A stretch of DNA of 64,000 nucleotides from Sediminibacterium ginsengisoli (GCA_945865545.1 CAMBEQ010000008.1:1-64000), one strand, 5' to 3'. Shown: positions 7,757 to 17,058, numbered from the stretch's first letter. Numbers and translations: made by a program. The notes: generated by a model not told the origin, from the letters alone.

Positions 7757-10138
7757 TTAGAATGGTAATCCAATACCAAACTGCAAAGCATAATTATTAA
7801 CCTTTAGGCCATTGGGCTTTGTATCGGACCATTTTAAATTGGCAAGGTCCAACCATCCATTATTGTATAATCGAGTGGGGTCTTTCATTTTCATTGCATA
7901 ATCTACTCGAATAATAAAATAATTAAAGTCAAATCTTATTCCGGTTCCTACTCCAATGGCTAAATCTTTGTAGAGCTTGTCTAATTTAAATCCTGCGGAT
8001 GGATCTATATTGGATTTGTTCGTATTCCAAATATTACCAATATCCGTAAATAAGGCCGAACTTATTTTGTAAGAACCTAATTGTAATACTGGAAAACGAT
8101 ATTCGAAATTGGTTTCTAATTGTATGTCCCCAAAGCGATCAAAGTTTTGATTTTTTGAACTGGTATCGTAGAATCGAGAACTACCTAGTCCTAATTGCCT
8201 TAGCCCCCATGCGCGCATACTATAGGGACCACCAGCAGTAAATTGTTTGAAAAAAGGTAATTGTCCTTTTAAAGTGGGGTCTTTGCTATAATTGTTTCCC
8301 CAGCCACCCATAAAGCGCCATGCCAATTCGGTGTAGGTGAATTTGTATAATTTCCTTATCTCCAGTTCGGCCTTAATGTACCTGTAAATACGTTTTTGAA
8401 TGTCAGTGGAAATACCAAGTAATCCACCTGCTTCCTCCATGCCAAATCTAAAATAATTATTTTCATTAGGATGATTTAATGAAGGGCCAGAATGAATAAA
8501 ACTTAATGTCTGACTAATTACATTTCCTTCATTAAAAGAAGACCTCAAAAATGGATTCAGTATTAAAAGACTATCTAATTTGCTAAATTTAGTAATGTGG
8601 TACAATTCAATATTTAACGGTCTATAGATCCAAGTATTATCTGATCCGTTTTTATTTTTCTTTGTTTCATATCCCCAGCTAGCCGTAATGGATTTTAGTT
8701 GGTAATAGCTAAGTCTATCAATATAGGCTCCATTTAAAGAAAAATTGGTTCTGGTAGCATTAGGATAATTGGCCTGTTTCGAAACAAAGGGAATAAGTAA
8801 ATTGGGAAAGCTGTAGGTATGCCCTATATTCAATAATAAAGTTTGCGTTAAATTTCCATTTCCATTATTTACATTGAGTTCAATGCCACTTCTTAAATTG
8901 GTGATGGATGGAATTGATTTTCTTTGAACATTTTTATCTCGATAAGTAAAGCTAGTGGATAAGCCAAGCAAGTCGCCTGCGATTAATTGAGAATTATTTT
9001 TACTTCCTTCTACATCAAAACTAAAACTATGCCTTAGCGCCGGTACTAAAAAATAGTGTAAATAAATACTGTCATTTTTTAAAGTAGTTCTGCCATCAAT
9101 TTGCTGCCAGGCACCAAGGCTACTAAAATTATTTAGGGTTTGGTAATACATCCTTTCATTAAAAAGATCGCCTTTTTTAATAATAGATTGTTGATCAAAT
9201 AAGTTGGACTTAAATTTTGGTGTATTGTATTGATTAATGATGTTTCCAGAAAATTCATATCGGGGTAATTTTTTTATTAAAATACTATCTGGATTATCGG
9301 CTAATTTTAAATCGCTATAAAATATTTGTTGTCCAATTGGGTAGGGTTTGGTCACTATATTGGAGCTATTGCGCAGTTGAAAAGTAATTTTCCAACTTGG
9401 ATTTTCTTTTTCTTTTTGTTTGGCAGTTTGCACTTGAATCATTTGGCCAAGTGGGTCTAAGTTTAATTGCATCAACTGTTGATTCAAAGTGTCTACTTCT
9501 GCAAATATTTTTTCTTTAGTGAAAAAATAATATCCCTTACTTCTAAACAATTCAACCAATCTATCTAATTCATTGTTAATTGATTCATTTGAAAAAGCCA
9601 TTCCTTTTTTGATATAAGCGTCTGCCTTATTTTTGATGGCTATTTCTTGAAGCGCTCTATCTGTAATTTTATACACCACAGTATCAATTACTGTTTTTTT
9701 ATTTAACTGAATATTCATTGTCAAATACACCCTCCACTCTTCATTCACTGTATCTATTTTAACTACTGGGGTTAATAGGGGATGGCTGTAACCTTTTGTA
9801 GATAAGTAGGCTTGCATGAATTGAACGGTACGTAGCACTTTATCAGCTTGGAAGTAACTAGGTTGCACGACTGTATTAAAAACGCCAAATTGCCTAATTC
9901 GTTTCACTTTAAGGCTATCATCCCAATAGTTATCAATAGCTAACTCTATCTCTTGTAATTCTTTTTTACTTTCGGGGTCTTGAATTACTACTTTGTTCTC
10001 AAATACAAAGGCAATTTGTTTAGGATAGTCATGAATTGTCGCCTTTTTGATATCCGCACAAGCATTTAATAAAAATAAAAGGCCTAGTAGGTAAAATCTT
10101 GCGAAGAAACTAATATTTTTAACTCTCCGTAAATGCAT
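7757..10138 (-). CDS. tamL: BamA/TamA-type outer-membrane lipoprotein, TamL
   Basis: About 793 aa from the ATG at 10138. The N-terminus is a lipoprotein signal with lipobox LLNAC, typical of TamL, the lipidated Bacteroidota version of TamA. Residues about 30-330 are POTRA-like (KLPRYEFSGNIINQYNT, FNERMYYQTLNNFSSLGAW). The rest is an Omp85 barrel with characteristic strands (FTAGGPYSMRAWGLRQLGLG near the lid region, final FGIGLPF). Expected role: assembly of outer-membrane proteins with a TamB partner, which is not in this window. The tracked start at 10165 is unlikely, because a TAnnTTTG box on the minus strand at 10163-10170 would place the transcript start downstream of it; ATGs at 10144 and 10138 remain. 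Confidence 0.85.
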   Translation of the reverse strand: MHLRRVKNISFFARFYLLGLLFLLNACADIKKATIHDYPKQIAFVFENKVVIQDPESKKELQEIELAIDNYWDDSLKVKRIRQFGVFNTVVQPSYFQADKVLRTVQFMQAYLSTKGYSHPLLTPVVKIDTVNEEWRVYLTMNIQLNKKTVIDTVVYKITDRALQEIAIKNKADAYIKKGMAFSNESINNELDRLVELFRSKGYYFFTKEKIFAEVDTLNQQLMQLNLDPLGQMIQVQTAKQKEKENPSWKITFQLRNSSNIVTKPYPIGQQIFYSDLKLADNPDSILIKKLPRYEFSGNIINQYNTPKFKSNLFDQQSIIKKGDLFNERMYYQTLNNFSSLGAWQQIDGRTTLKNDSIYLHYFLVPALRHSFSFDVEGSKNNSQLIAGDLLGLSTSFTYRDKNVQRKSIPSITNLRSGIELNVNNGNGNLTQTLLLNIGHTYSFPNLLIPFVSKQANYPNATRTNFSLNGAYIDRLSYYQLKSITASWGYETKKNKNGSDNTWIYRPLNIELYHITKFSKLDSLLILNPFLRSSFNEGNVISQTLSFIHSGPSLNHPNENNYFRFGMEEAGGLLGISTDIQKRIYRYIKAELEIRKLYKFTYTELAWRFMGGWGNNYSKDPTLKGQLPFFKQFTAGGPYSMRAWGLRQLGLGSSRFYDTSSKNQNFDRFGDIQLETNFEYRFPVLQLGSYKISSALFTDIGNIWNTNKSNIDPSAGFKLDKLYKDLAIGVGTGIRFDFNYFIIRVDYAMKMKDPTRLYNNGWLDLANLKWSDTKPNGLKVNNYALQFGIGLPF

Positions 10139-10142
10139 ATCC

Positions 10143-10868
10143 ATGATCAATAATAGTGAGCTCAAATATATTCAATCTTTTGCCCATAAAAAACATTGGG
10201 CGGAAGAATCTACGTTTATAGTAGAAGGACCGAAAATGGTACAGGAGCTTTTAAGAAGTAATTGGACCATTAAAAAGATATATGCTACCTCAGATTGGAT
10301 TCAAGGACAAGGGGTATTGCCCGTCCCCGTGATAGAAGTAGATCAAATCATGCTGGAGCGAATGAGTCAAATGCAAACACCTCATCAAGTAATTGCTTTT
10401 GCAGAAAAAGACACATTTTTAAAGCAAATGCCTTTTGATGAAACCTTCTCGCTTTTATTAGATGGAATACAGGACCCGGGCAATTTGGGGACCATCATTA
10501 GAACGGCGGACTGGTTTGGGGTGAAGCAGATTTTAGTTTCTGAGGATACTGCTGGCTTTTACAATCCAAAAGTGCTTCAAAGCACCATGGGTAGTTGTTT
10601 TAGAGTTAGGGTAGAGTCGGTTAATTTAGAAACAATTGTTAAAGCCACCGCTTTGCCTGTTTATGGTGCTCAATTAAATGGAACATCCATGTACGAAACA
10701 GCCATTGCCCCCACTGGTTTTTTGATGATTGGAAATGAATCTAAAGGAATTGGAAATCATTTAATAAAATATGTTACGCATCCTATAAAAATTCCTAAAT
10801 ATGGCAATGCGGAGTCATTGAATGCGGCAGTAGCCACAGGTATCATCTTATCCCATTGGAAAGTCTAA
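10143..10868 (+). CDS. SpoU/TrmH-family RNA 2'-O-methyltransferase
   Basis: 241 aa. The three SPOUT-fold motifs are visible: DGIQDPGNLGTIIRTADWFG (motif 1), LMIGNESKGI (motif 2) and ESLNAAVATGIILSH (motif 3), which form the knotted S-adenosylmethionine site. The N-terminal part (KYIQSFAHKKHWAEESTFIVEG) is the substrate-binding domain of the RlmB/TsnR-like branch, so it probably methylates a ribose in rRNA; the exact site cannot be read from sequence. The start codon lies 4 bases from the divergent tamL ATG, and its 3' end overlaps the convergent permease gene by 4 nt. Confidence 0.92.
   Translation: MINNSELKYIQSFAHKKHWAEESTFIVEGPKMVQELLRSNWTIKKIYATSDWIQGQGVLPVPVIEVDQIMLERMSQMQTPHQVIAFAEKDTFLKQMPFDETFSLLLDGIQDPGNLGTIIRTADWFGVKQILVSEDTAGFYNPKVLQSTMGSCFRVRVESVNLETIVKATALPVYGAQLNGTSMYETAIAPTGFLMIGNESKGIGNHLIKYVTHPIKIPKYGNAESLNAAVATGIILSHWKV
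10163..10170 (-). promoter_or_regulatory. Putative -7 promoter box for tamL, inside the methyltransferase gene
   Basis: On the minus strand this reads TATATTTG, a full TAnnTTTG match. The predicted transcript start is about 20 nt before the tamL ATG at 10138. No good -33 element was found, so confidence is moderate. Confidence 0.5.
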
Positions 10869-12049
10869 TCGAATTTAATGGCTTTAGCTGGAGCAATTTT
10901 TTTAATCCATAAGGTAGGAATTAAAAAAGAGCAATAACTAATTATAGCCGTGCCCATTACAACAGCTGCTATTTGAACCCAATCAAATTGAATAGGCAAG
11001 GTTTTTATAAAATAGGCTGATTCGTCTAGTTGAATCCAACCCAACTTTTGTTGTAAATAAGATAGTCCAATACCCATGGTGGTTCCTAGTCCAATACCCA
11101 TCCAACAAATGATACTAGCTTGGTATAAAAAAACTTGTCTTATAAATTTTTGTGTGGCGCCTAAAGCGCTCAAAGTACCAATCATTGGAATCCGCTCAAG
11201 CATTAAGATAAATAAGCAGGTAAGTAAATTAACAATAGCAATTAGCAGCATAATGGTAATGGTCACATTTCTATTGACTGTTTGAACGCCAATCCAATCA
11301 AAAATTTGAGGATAATAATCTTTAATAGTGGTAGCTACCCAATTAGTGGGCATTTGTTCTTGAACTTCATCATTAATTTCATCTATTTTGGCTCCTTTTT
11401 TAAGGGCAATAGTATAACCTTCTATTTGATTATAGCGATTATTAAGTTGTTGCAGCAATTTAATATCCACTAAAATAAATTGTTTATCATAATCTTCAAT
11501 TCCAGAATGATAAATCCCTACTACTTTTAATTTTCGTTGTTGAACATCTCCTAAATTTAAAAAATACAACCTTGCCGTAGCGCCTACTGTAATATTTAAG
11601 GTAGTGGCCAGCTGGTCAGACAATACCACTTCATTGGAAAGACTATCATTTTTATTTTTAATGCCTCTTCCTTTGATAAGAAATGGAGTGGGGCTATTTG
11701 CGGGAAGGCCTCGAGCAACGACTCCTTCAATATCTTGTTCAAAAGAAAGTACAGTAGATTGATTTAAAAAAGGAACTACACTTTCAACGAATTTTATTTT
11801 ACTTAAATTTTTTTCTATTGATTCGTTTCCTTCTAATGGAGCTCCATTAACCGAGGAGATTCTAATCTGTCCCCAAAAACCGTATACTTTATTACTTACT
11901 GTTTGTTGAAATCCATTGACGATTGATAAAGTGATTAAAATGGCAGCCACACTAATGGCAGTGGCTGCAATAGATAAGCGAACTATAAAACGGGTATAGT
12001 TTTTTTGTTTTTGAAAACTTATTCTTTTTGCTATTTCAAAGGCGTTCAA
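10865..12049 (-). CDS. LolC/LolE-type lipoprotein-release ABC permease
   Basis: 394 aa with the FtsX/MacB permease layout: one N-terminal membrane helix (residues about 25-47), a large periplasmic domain (50-265), then three C-terminal helices (about 270-300, 312-335, 360-385). Family markers are IARRxSF-like FEIAKRISFQKQKNYTRFIV at the start and ALGATQKFIRQVFLYQA in the coupling-helix region. LolC/E proteins, with the LolD ATPase, extract lipoproteins from the inner membrane. No ATPase gene is adjacent. A minus-strand TAnnTTTG box lies 18-25 nt upstream of the ATG. Confidence 0.87.
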   Translation of the reverse strand: MNAFEIAKRISFQKQKNYTRFIVRLSIAATAISVAAILITLSIVNGFQQTVSNKVYGFWGQIRISSVNGAPLEGNESIEKNLSKIKFVESVVPFLNQSTVLSFEQDIEGVVARGLPANSPTPFLIKGRGIKNKNDSLSNEVVLSDQLATTLNITVGATARLYFLNLGDVQQRKLKVVGIYHSGIEDYDKQFILVDIKLLQQLNNRYNQIEGYTIALKKGAKIDEINDEVQEQMPTNWVATTIKDYYPQIFDWIGVQTVNRNVTITIMLLIAIVNLLTCLFILMLERIPMIGTLSALGATQKFIRQVFLYQASIICWMGIGLGTTMGIGLSYLQQKLGWIQLDESAYFIKTLPIQFDWVQIAAVVMGTAIISYCSFLIPTLWIKKIAPAKAIKFD

Positions 12050-12066
12050 GTGGGGCTTATTTTTAT

Positions 12067-12074
12067 CAAATCTA
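12067..12074 (-). promoter_or_regulatory. Putative -7 box for the LolC/E-type permease gene
   Basis: Minus-strand TAGATTTG fits TAnnTTTG and implies a 5' UTR of about 13 nt. The -33 element is unclear. Confidence 0.5.
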
Positions 12075-12136
12075 GTTTTTTCTCTTTAAAAATTAGGATT
12101 AAATGGGTAGTTTCGTAGGGTATCAATGCTTGATCT

Positions 12137-13414
12137 ATGTTTTATAAGCTATTTCTGTGTTTAGGCCTGTTATTGGGTTGTTCACTTAGTAGTATTGCCC
12201 AAAACAATCCTGATAAAATAATGGACACATCCATTCATAGTATTTTGATTTCTCCTGCTAATAAACCCTTGGCTATTCCTGTTATTGTGCTTAAGGAAAA
12301 CACCCCACTTCAAATAAGTTTTGATGATTTTAAAGCCGACTATCATGATTATTATTATTCTATAGAATTAATGAATGCCGATTGGACACCTGCCTCTATA
12401 AATAGTTTTGATTATATACAAGGGTTTAATCAAATAAAAATAAATAATTTCTCAGTGTCCACTATGGCTTATCAGCATTATTTCCATTATCAATTTACTT
12501 TTCCAAATGCCAATTGCAAGCCAACTAAATCGGGCAATTATATTTTAAAAGTGTTCAAAAATGGTAATGTCAATGAGCTTGTTTTTACAAAACGTTTTTA
12601 TGTAGTGGAAGATCAGTTAGGTATTTTGGCATCCGTATCGGAGCCTTTTGATGGAGCTATTTCTAAGACGCATCAAAAAGTTAATGTGCAAGTGGATGTA
12701 AAAGAAATCCCTTCATTGCAAACTGATCAATTAAAGGTGGTCGTAGTTCAAAACTACAGATACAATGATGCTGTAAAATTATCCACCCCTAATTTTATAA
12801 GGGGTAATATTTTAGACTACAATAACGAGGATCAATTAATTTTTCCTTCCGGAAAAGAATCAAGATGGCTTGACTTACAAAGTATGCAATTGGTTTCTGA
12901 CAGAATAAGTAAGTTTCAAAAAATAGGGGATCAAAACTATGTTTATTTGAAACCTGATCTTTCTCGAGCTGAAGTGGCTTATTATATTTTTAAAGATTTG
13001 AATGGGGGTTATCTAATTACTAACACCGATGCACTACAAAGTGAAAATCAAAATGACTATGCTCGTGTTGTATTTACTTATTCACCCAAAGATCCAATTC
13101 CTTTCTTAGGTCAAAAATTATATTTGACAGGGGCCTTGACCAATAATGAATTGAATAAAAATTCAGAAATGATTTTTGATGTGAAATTAGGTGTCTATCA
13201 GAAATCATTGGTTTTAAAACAAGGCTATTATAGTTACAACTATATTCTTAGAGATAGCTATGACCCCAATTTATTGGATGATTTTACGGAAACCGAAGGC
13301 AATCATTGGGAGACAGAAAATAATTATTCCATTTTTGTGTACTACCGTCAGCCTGGTGCTCAACATGATTCCTTGATGGGCTTTACCACCATTAATACGA
13401 TGCAAAGTTGGTAG
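12137..13414 (+). CDS. Type IX secretion system plug protein (DUF5103)
   Basis: 425 aa with a signal peptide (MFYKLFLCLGLLLGCSLSSIAQ). The layout matches the DUF5103 family: an N-terminal beta domain around IHSILISPANKPLAIPVIVL and FDDFKADYHDYYYSIELMNADW, and a C-terminal domain with LTGALTNNELN, KQGYYSYNYIL and IFVYYRQPGAQHDSLMGF. In the solved Flavobacterium T9SS translocon, a protein of this family plugs the SprA pore when no substrate is present, which gives the expected role here. It stands alone, with the SRP RNA gene just downstream; no other T9SS gene is in the window. It implies the organism has a type IX secretion system. Confidence 0.88.
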   Translation: MFYKLFLCLGLLLGCSLSSIAQNNPDKIMDTSIHSILISPANKPLAIPVIVLKENTPLQISFDDFKADYHDYYYSIELMNADWTPASINSFDYIQGFNQIKINNFSVSTMAYQHYFHYQFTFPNANCKPTKSGNYILKVFKNGNVNELVFTKRFYVVEDQLGILASVSEPFDGAISKTHQKVNVQVDVKEIPSLQTDQLKVVVVQNYRYNDAVKLSTPNFIRGNILDYNNEDQLIFPSGKESRWLDLQSMQLVSDRISKFQKIGDQNYVYLKPDLSRAEVAYYIFKDLNGGYLITNTDALQSENQNDYARVVFTYSPKDPIPFLGQKLYLTGALTNNELNKNSEMIFDVKLGVYQKSLVLKQGYYSYNYILRDSYDPNLLDDFTETEGNHWETENNYSIFVYYRQPGAQHDSLMGFTTINTMQSW

Positions 13415-13458
13415 TAAAGTTGTTTTCAAGCCACTTTTTTTAGTACCTTTTTTTGTAC

Positions 13459-13466
13459 TACATTTG
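13459..13466 (+). promoter_or_regulatory. -7 promoter box of the SRP RNA gene
   Basis: TACATTTG (TAnnTTTG) ends 4 nt before the first paired base of the SRP RNA. Because the RNA 5' end is fixed by its closing stem, this is a useful internal ruler: in this genome transcription begins about 4-5 nt after the end of the box. A T-run about 20 nt upstream takes the -33 position. Confidence 0.75.
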
Positions 13467-13469
13467 CAC

Positions 13470-13565
13470 CGGCAGGTCTTGCACGACCAGCTCCTGTTGA
13501 AACTCCCCAGGGCAGGAATGCAGCAAGGATAGACGGTTGAGCGGTGCGATGTAAGTAGCCTGCCA
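13470..13565 (+). ncRNA. ffs: Signal recognition particle RNA (small bacterial, 4.5S-type)
   Basis: About 95 nt. The closing stem pairs GGCAGG at 13471 with CCTGCC ending at 13564, and TTGCAC pairs with GTGCGATG further in. The Ffh-binding core is recognisable: CAGGGCAGGAATGCAGCAAG, with the symmetric loop and GCAGCA segment conserved in all SRP RNAs. It folds as a single hairpin and binds Ffh to target nascent membrane and secretory proteins. A TAnnTTTG box lies directly upstream and a T-rich tail (ATTTTTTAAA) follows. It is too short and non-coding to appear in the ORF track. Confidence 0.95.
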
Positions 13566-13584
13566 TTTTTTAAAAATATATATT

Positions 13585-14235
13585 ATGAAATTTTTTGTAG
13601 ACACAGGTAATTTAGCTCAAATTAAAGAAGCCAATGACTTAGGAATTTTGGATGGAGTGACCACCAATCCAAGTTTAATGGCGCAAGTGGGTGTTAAAGG
13701 GGAAGCGGCAATTGCAGCGCACTATAAAGCCATTTGCGAATTAGTTGATGGCGATATTAGTGCAGAAGTATTATCTACTGACTTTGCTACCATGGTAGAA
13801 GAAGGTAAAAAATTAGCTGCCATTCATAAAAATATTGTGGTGAAAGTACCAATGATTAAAGATGGTATTAAAGCAATAAAGTGGTTTACTGATAATGGTA
13901 TTCGTACCAATTGTACTTTAATTTTTTCTGCTGGGCAAGCAATCTTAGCTGCTAAAGCAGGAGCTACCTATGTATCTCCTTTTATTGGAAGAATAGATGA
14001 TAGTTCCTGGGATGGCATGGAGTTGATCGCTCAAATTCGCCACATTTATGATATACAAGGATTTGATACACAAATTTTGGCTGCATCCATACGTAATGCT
14101 TTACATATTGTTAAAGCGGCAGAAGCAGGCGCTGATGTTTGTACTTGCCCACTAGATTCCATTTTGGGTTTATTAAAACACCCTTTAACAGATATTGGCT
14201 TAGCGAAATTTTTAGAAGATGCTAAGAAGATGTAA
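13585..14235 (+). CDS. fsa: Fructose-6-phosphate aldolase / small transaldolase
   Basis: 216 aa TIM-barrel enzyme of the small transaldolase family. Landmarks are FFVDTGNLAQIKEAND at the start, GVTTNPSLM, the Schiff-base lysine in NIVVKVPM (Lys87), NCTLIFSAGQAILAAKAGATYVSPF and GRIDD. Members either split fructose 6-phosphate into dihydroxyacetone and glyceraldehyde 3-phosphate or act as true transaldolases in the pentose phosphate pathway; sequence alone does not separate these securely, and the transaldolase role is common in Bacteroidota. It follows the SRP RNA gene by 20 nt and ends in a strong terminator. Confidence 0.93.
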   Translation: MKFFVDTGNLAQIKEANDLGILDGVTTNPSLMAQVGVKGEAAIAAHYKAICELVDGDISAEVLSTDFATMVEEGKKLAAIHKNIVVKVPMIKDGIKAIKWFTDNGIRTNCTLIFSAGQAILAAKAGATYVSPFIGRIDDSSWDGMELIAQIRHIYDIQGFDTQILAASIRNALHIVKAAEAGADVCTCPLDSILGLLKHPLTDIGLAKFLEDAKKM

Positions 14236-14271
14236 TATTTCTTAGTTGATAATTCGCAAATTAAAAATTGT

Positions 14272-14300
14272 ATAAAGCTCCAAATTGGGGCTTTATTTTT
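14272..14300. terminator. Bidirectional rho-independent terminator
   Basis: An 11-bp stem (ATAAAGCTCCA / TGGGGCTTTAT, one G-U pair) with a 3-nt loop and T-run ATTTTT. It lies between the convergent fsa (+) and yitT-like (-) genes. Confidence 0.88.
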
Positions 14301-14305
14301 ACCTT

Positions 14306-15223
14306 TTAATACTTAAAAATCTTTTTCTTTATCATTCCCCCTTTTGTATCTTTTACCGTATTCATTACTACGAAAGCGGTTGGAGTAATTTTTTCGATTT
14401 CAATATTTAATTTGTTTATTTCCAATCTGGTTATTACAGTATAAATGATATCTATATCACTTCTTTCACCTCGTTTTCCTATTCCTTTAGTTCCATTGTA
14501 TACTGTAACGCCTCTGCCCATTGTTTGCACAATCATTTCTTTAATTTCATTACAGTGTGATGATACAATGGTAACTCCTATATATTCATCAAAACCTTCA
14601 ATTATAAAATCTAGAGTTTTAGAGGCAGCAAAATAGGTTATCATTGAATATAGCGCTGCTTCGATTGACAATAAAAATACAGCTGAGCCAAAAATAAAAA
14701 TATTAATGATGATAATAAAATCGCCAATTGTTACGCCCCATTTTTTACTTAAATAAATTGCAAGTACTTCAGTGCCATCAATTACACCGCCGCCTCTAAT
14801 TGAAAGTCCAATACCGCCTCCTAAAAATATTCCTCCAAAAACGGAAACTAATAATTTATCATTGGTAATATTAGGGTATCTTATTAATGCAATACAGAGC
14901 CCTAGGCCAATAATAGCAAGTAATGTTTTAATCGCAAATTGTTTGCCTAAAGTAAAGTACCCTAAAAAAATAAAAGGAATATTTATAATGATTATTAAAA
15001 TCGAAAGTGGAATAGTTGTGGTTTCTGTTAAAAGCAATGATATACCGGTTATTCCTCCATCAATAAATTTATTAGGCAATAAAAAGCCATTTAAACCAAA
15101 GCTTGCTGAAATGATACCTAAAATAATTAATAGGGCATTTTTGCATTCAGCTTTAAACGTTACCCATTTCTTTTTATAATTTTTTGCCTTTTGATATTTT
15201 GATAAGAATTGATTGTTTTTCAT
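14306..15223 (-). CDS. YitT family membrane protein (DUF161 + DUF2179)
   Basis: 305 aa. Residues about 25-215 contain five to six hydrophobic helices typical of the YitT_membrane (DUF161) domain, with the family signature NGFLLPNKFIDGGITGISLLL and GGIFLGGGIGLSIRGGGVIDGTEVLA. The C-terminal 85 residues are the soluble DUF2179 domain (IGVTIVSSHCNEIKEMIVQ, GRGVTVYNGTKGIGKRGERS). The molecular function of this widespread inner-membrane family is not established. It begins 4 nt after the stop of the alkD-like gene and is probably in the same transcript. Confidence 0.92.
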   Translation of the reverse strand: MKNNQFLSKYQKAKNYKKKWVTFKAECKNALLIILGIISASFGLNGFLLPNKFIDGGITGISLLLTETTTIPLSILIIIINIPFIFLGYFTLGKQFAIKTLLAIIGLGLCIALIRYPNITNDKLLVSVFGGIFLGGGIGLSIRGGGVIDGTEVLAIYLSKKWGVTIGDFIIIINIFIFGSAVFLLSIEAALYSMITYFAASKTLDFIIEGFDEYIGVTIVSSHCNEIKEMIVQTMGRGVTVYNGTKGIGKRGERSDIDIIYTVITRLEINKLNIEIEKITPTAFVVMNTVKDTKGGMIKKKIFKY

Positions 15224-15227
15224 AAAT

Positions 15228-15899
15228 TTATAAATTTTTTAAAGCTTCTCGTTTTGATAAATTGGAAAGTTGTGGATGGGTTTTAATAAATCCTTTTACC
15301 CAATTAGCATCGGTATAAGCATACGAACGCAATGCCCACCCAATGGCTTTTCGTATAAAAAAATCTTCTTCCAACTGGCAATGTTCAATGTAATTTGTTA
15401 GAAGGGTTGTATTTGTTTTCTCCATATACATTAATTGAAATAGAATACTCATTCTTTGAAGCCACTTATTATTAGATCTATTCCATTTAAAAGTATAATT
15501 TTTAATGTGCGCTGGAAATTGGATAAAAAATTTACCAATTACATGTGAATTTAGGCTATCCACAGAATCCCACCAACTATTATATTTGATCATCCACTCA
15601 ATGAGTGCGATGGTTTGCCTTGACCATAAATTTTTATGATAGCCTAAAAGCTCGATTGCGAAATAATGCATTTCTCTTTCTGGTTCAGCAAAGCATTCCT
15701 TGACCAATAAAGTTAATTCGGGATGATTTTTTATGGGATGTGATTTGTAAAAATCCATACAAATAGAACGCCTTAAGGGAGTGGCTATTCCAAAAAAATC
15801 AAATTGATTCAATAGATAGGATTTGGCTCCTTTGGCTTTGCTTACATTTTTATGGGCAGCCAATACGGCGCTAATTTTTTTTACATAAGGGTGTGCCAT
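15228..15899 (-). CDS. DNA alkylation repair enzyme, AlkD-like
   Basis: 223 aa, almost all helical, with the HEAT-like repeat pattern of AlkD glycosylases: YLLNQFDFFGIATPLRR near the start, EREMHYFAIELLGYHKNLW, NSWWDSVDSLNSHVIGKF and EDFFIRKAIGWALRSYAYTD. The W-D-S-V-D segment corresponds to the active-site Trp/Asp region that removes 3-methyl- and 7-methylpurines. Length is normal for the family. It is the first gene of a likely two-gene transcript with the YitT protein; the pairing has no obvious functional reason. Confidence 0.92.
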   Translation of the reverse strand: MAHPYVKKISAVLAAHKNVSKAKGAKSYLLNQFDFFGIATPLRRSICMDFYKSHPIKNHPELTLLVKECFAEPEREMHYFAIELLGYHKNLWSRQTIALIEWMIKYNSWWDSVDSLNSHVIGKFFIQFPAHIKNYTFKWNRSNNKWLQRMSILFQLMYMEKTNTTLLTNYIEHCQLEEDFFIRKAIGWALRSYAYTDANWVKGFIKTHPQLSNLSKREALKNL

Positions 15900-15936
15900 A
15901 TTAATGATTTAAACCAGTAATGAGCGAAATAAAAAA

Positions 15937-16977
15937 TTATGTAAGTGTAATTACTTTTTTATCTGCATAGCTTTTTCTTGCTGCTTCTAACACTTGAATA
16001 ATGGCGGTGCCTTCTTTTGCCGAAGTGGGAACAGCGTCATTGTGGTTAATTGCCTTTGCCATTTTTTCATAAAATATTCCATAATTACCAGCAAGACTAG
16101 GTATGGTTTCAGTACTTATTTTACCGCCTGTATCTGTACTTAATACACCCCATTTTTCTTTAGCTTCTACTCCCCAATGTGGGGTATTGGGTTTTTTACC
16201 TGCGAGTAAATCTTCTTCTTGTACATCGGCCCTTTCTTTAATATAACAGCCCTTCGTGCCATATACTTTATAAGCAGGAAGTTGTTGCATAAACACCATT
16301 CCACTGGTTAATAAAATCCTATGGGTAGGGTAATACATTAGTAAGGTAAAATAATCATCCACGCTACCTACTTTTCTTGTAGTTCTTATATCGGCGAAAA
16401 CAGCTTTGGGCATACCACTTAACAGTAAGGCTTGATCTACTAAATGAGGTCCTAAATCAAACAATACCCCTGAGCCAGGGGTATTGTTTTCCTTGTGTAC
16501 TTTGGCACTCAGTGTTGTTCTGTATCTTTCAAATGAAATTTGGATGTCTAAAAAATTTCCTATTTTATCTTCAGCAATTAATTTTTGTAAGGTTAAAAAG
16601 TCCGCATCATATCGTCGATTTTGGTAAACAGCAAGTTTTAAATTCAATTTTTGTGCTAAAGCATCTAATGCTTCTGCTTCTTTTACGGTTACGGTAAAAG
16701 CTTTCTCCGTTACCACATGCTTGCCTGCTAATAAGGCCCTTTTGGTATAGTCGTAATGTGTATCGTTAGGGCTATTCACTATTACTAAATGAATACTAGG
16801 GTCATTTAATATTTCTTCATAGCTTTCAAATGATTTGGCTTCCGGGTATATGGCTTGTATATTTTTTTGACTTCTTTCCCAACTACCCACTAATTTATAA
16901 TGTGGGTTAGTGTCAATAAAGGGAGCATGAAAAAGCTTTCCGCTCATTCCAAAGGATACTAAGGCTGTATTTATCAT
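15937..16977 (-). CDS. Gfo/Idh/MocA family NAD(P)-dependent oxidoreductase
   Basis: 346 aa from the internal ATG at 16977 (MINTALVSFGMSGKLFHAPF), chosen because the Rossmann fold begins there; the 14 extra residues of the tracked ORF have no family resemblance. The N-terminal domain has the dinucleotide-binding turn GMSGKLFHAPF and VIVNSPNDTHYDYTKRALLAGKHVVTEKAFT, with the conserved EKAFT (EKP-type) catalytic lysine. The C-terminal domain has GSGVLFDLGPHLVDQALLL with the catalytic Asp/His pair. Substrate is probably a sugar or inositol derivative; nothing nearby narrows it. Confidence 0.93.
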   Translation of the reverse strand: MINTALVSFGMSGKLFHAPFIDTNPHYKLVGSWERSQKNIQAIYPEAKSFESYEEILNDPSIHLVIVNSPNDTHYDYTKRALLAGKHVVTEKAFTVTVKEAEALDALAQKLNLKLAVYQNRRYDADFLTLQKLIAEDKIGNFLDIQISFERYRTTLSAKVHKENNTPGSGVLFDLGPHLVDQALLLSGMPKAVFADIRTTRKVGSVDDYFTLLMYYPTHRILLTSGMVFMQQLPAYKVYGTKGCYIKERADVQEEDLLAGKKPNTPHWGVEAKEKWGVLSTDTGGKISTETIPSLAGNYGIFYEKMAKAINHNDAVPTSAKEGTAIIQVLEAARKSYADKKVITLT

Positions 16978-17058
16978 AAGTAAATTTAAGCTAATTATTG
17001 AATTGTAGTTCGTTCTCAAATCATAGTTTCTATGTTCACTTCACCGGTTCTAGTAAAC

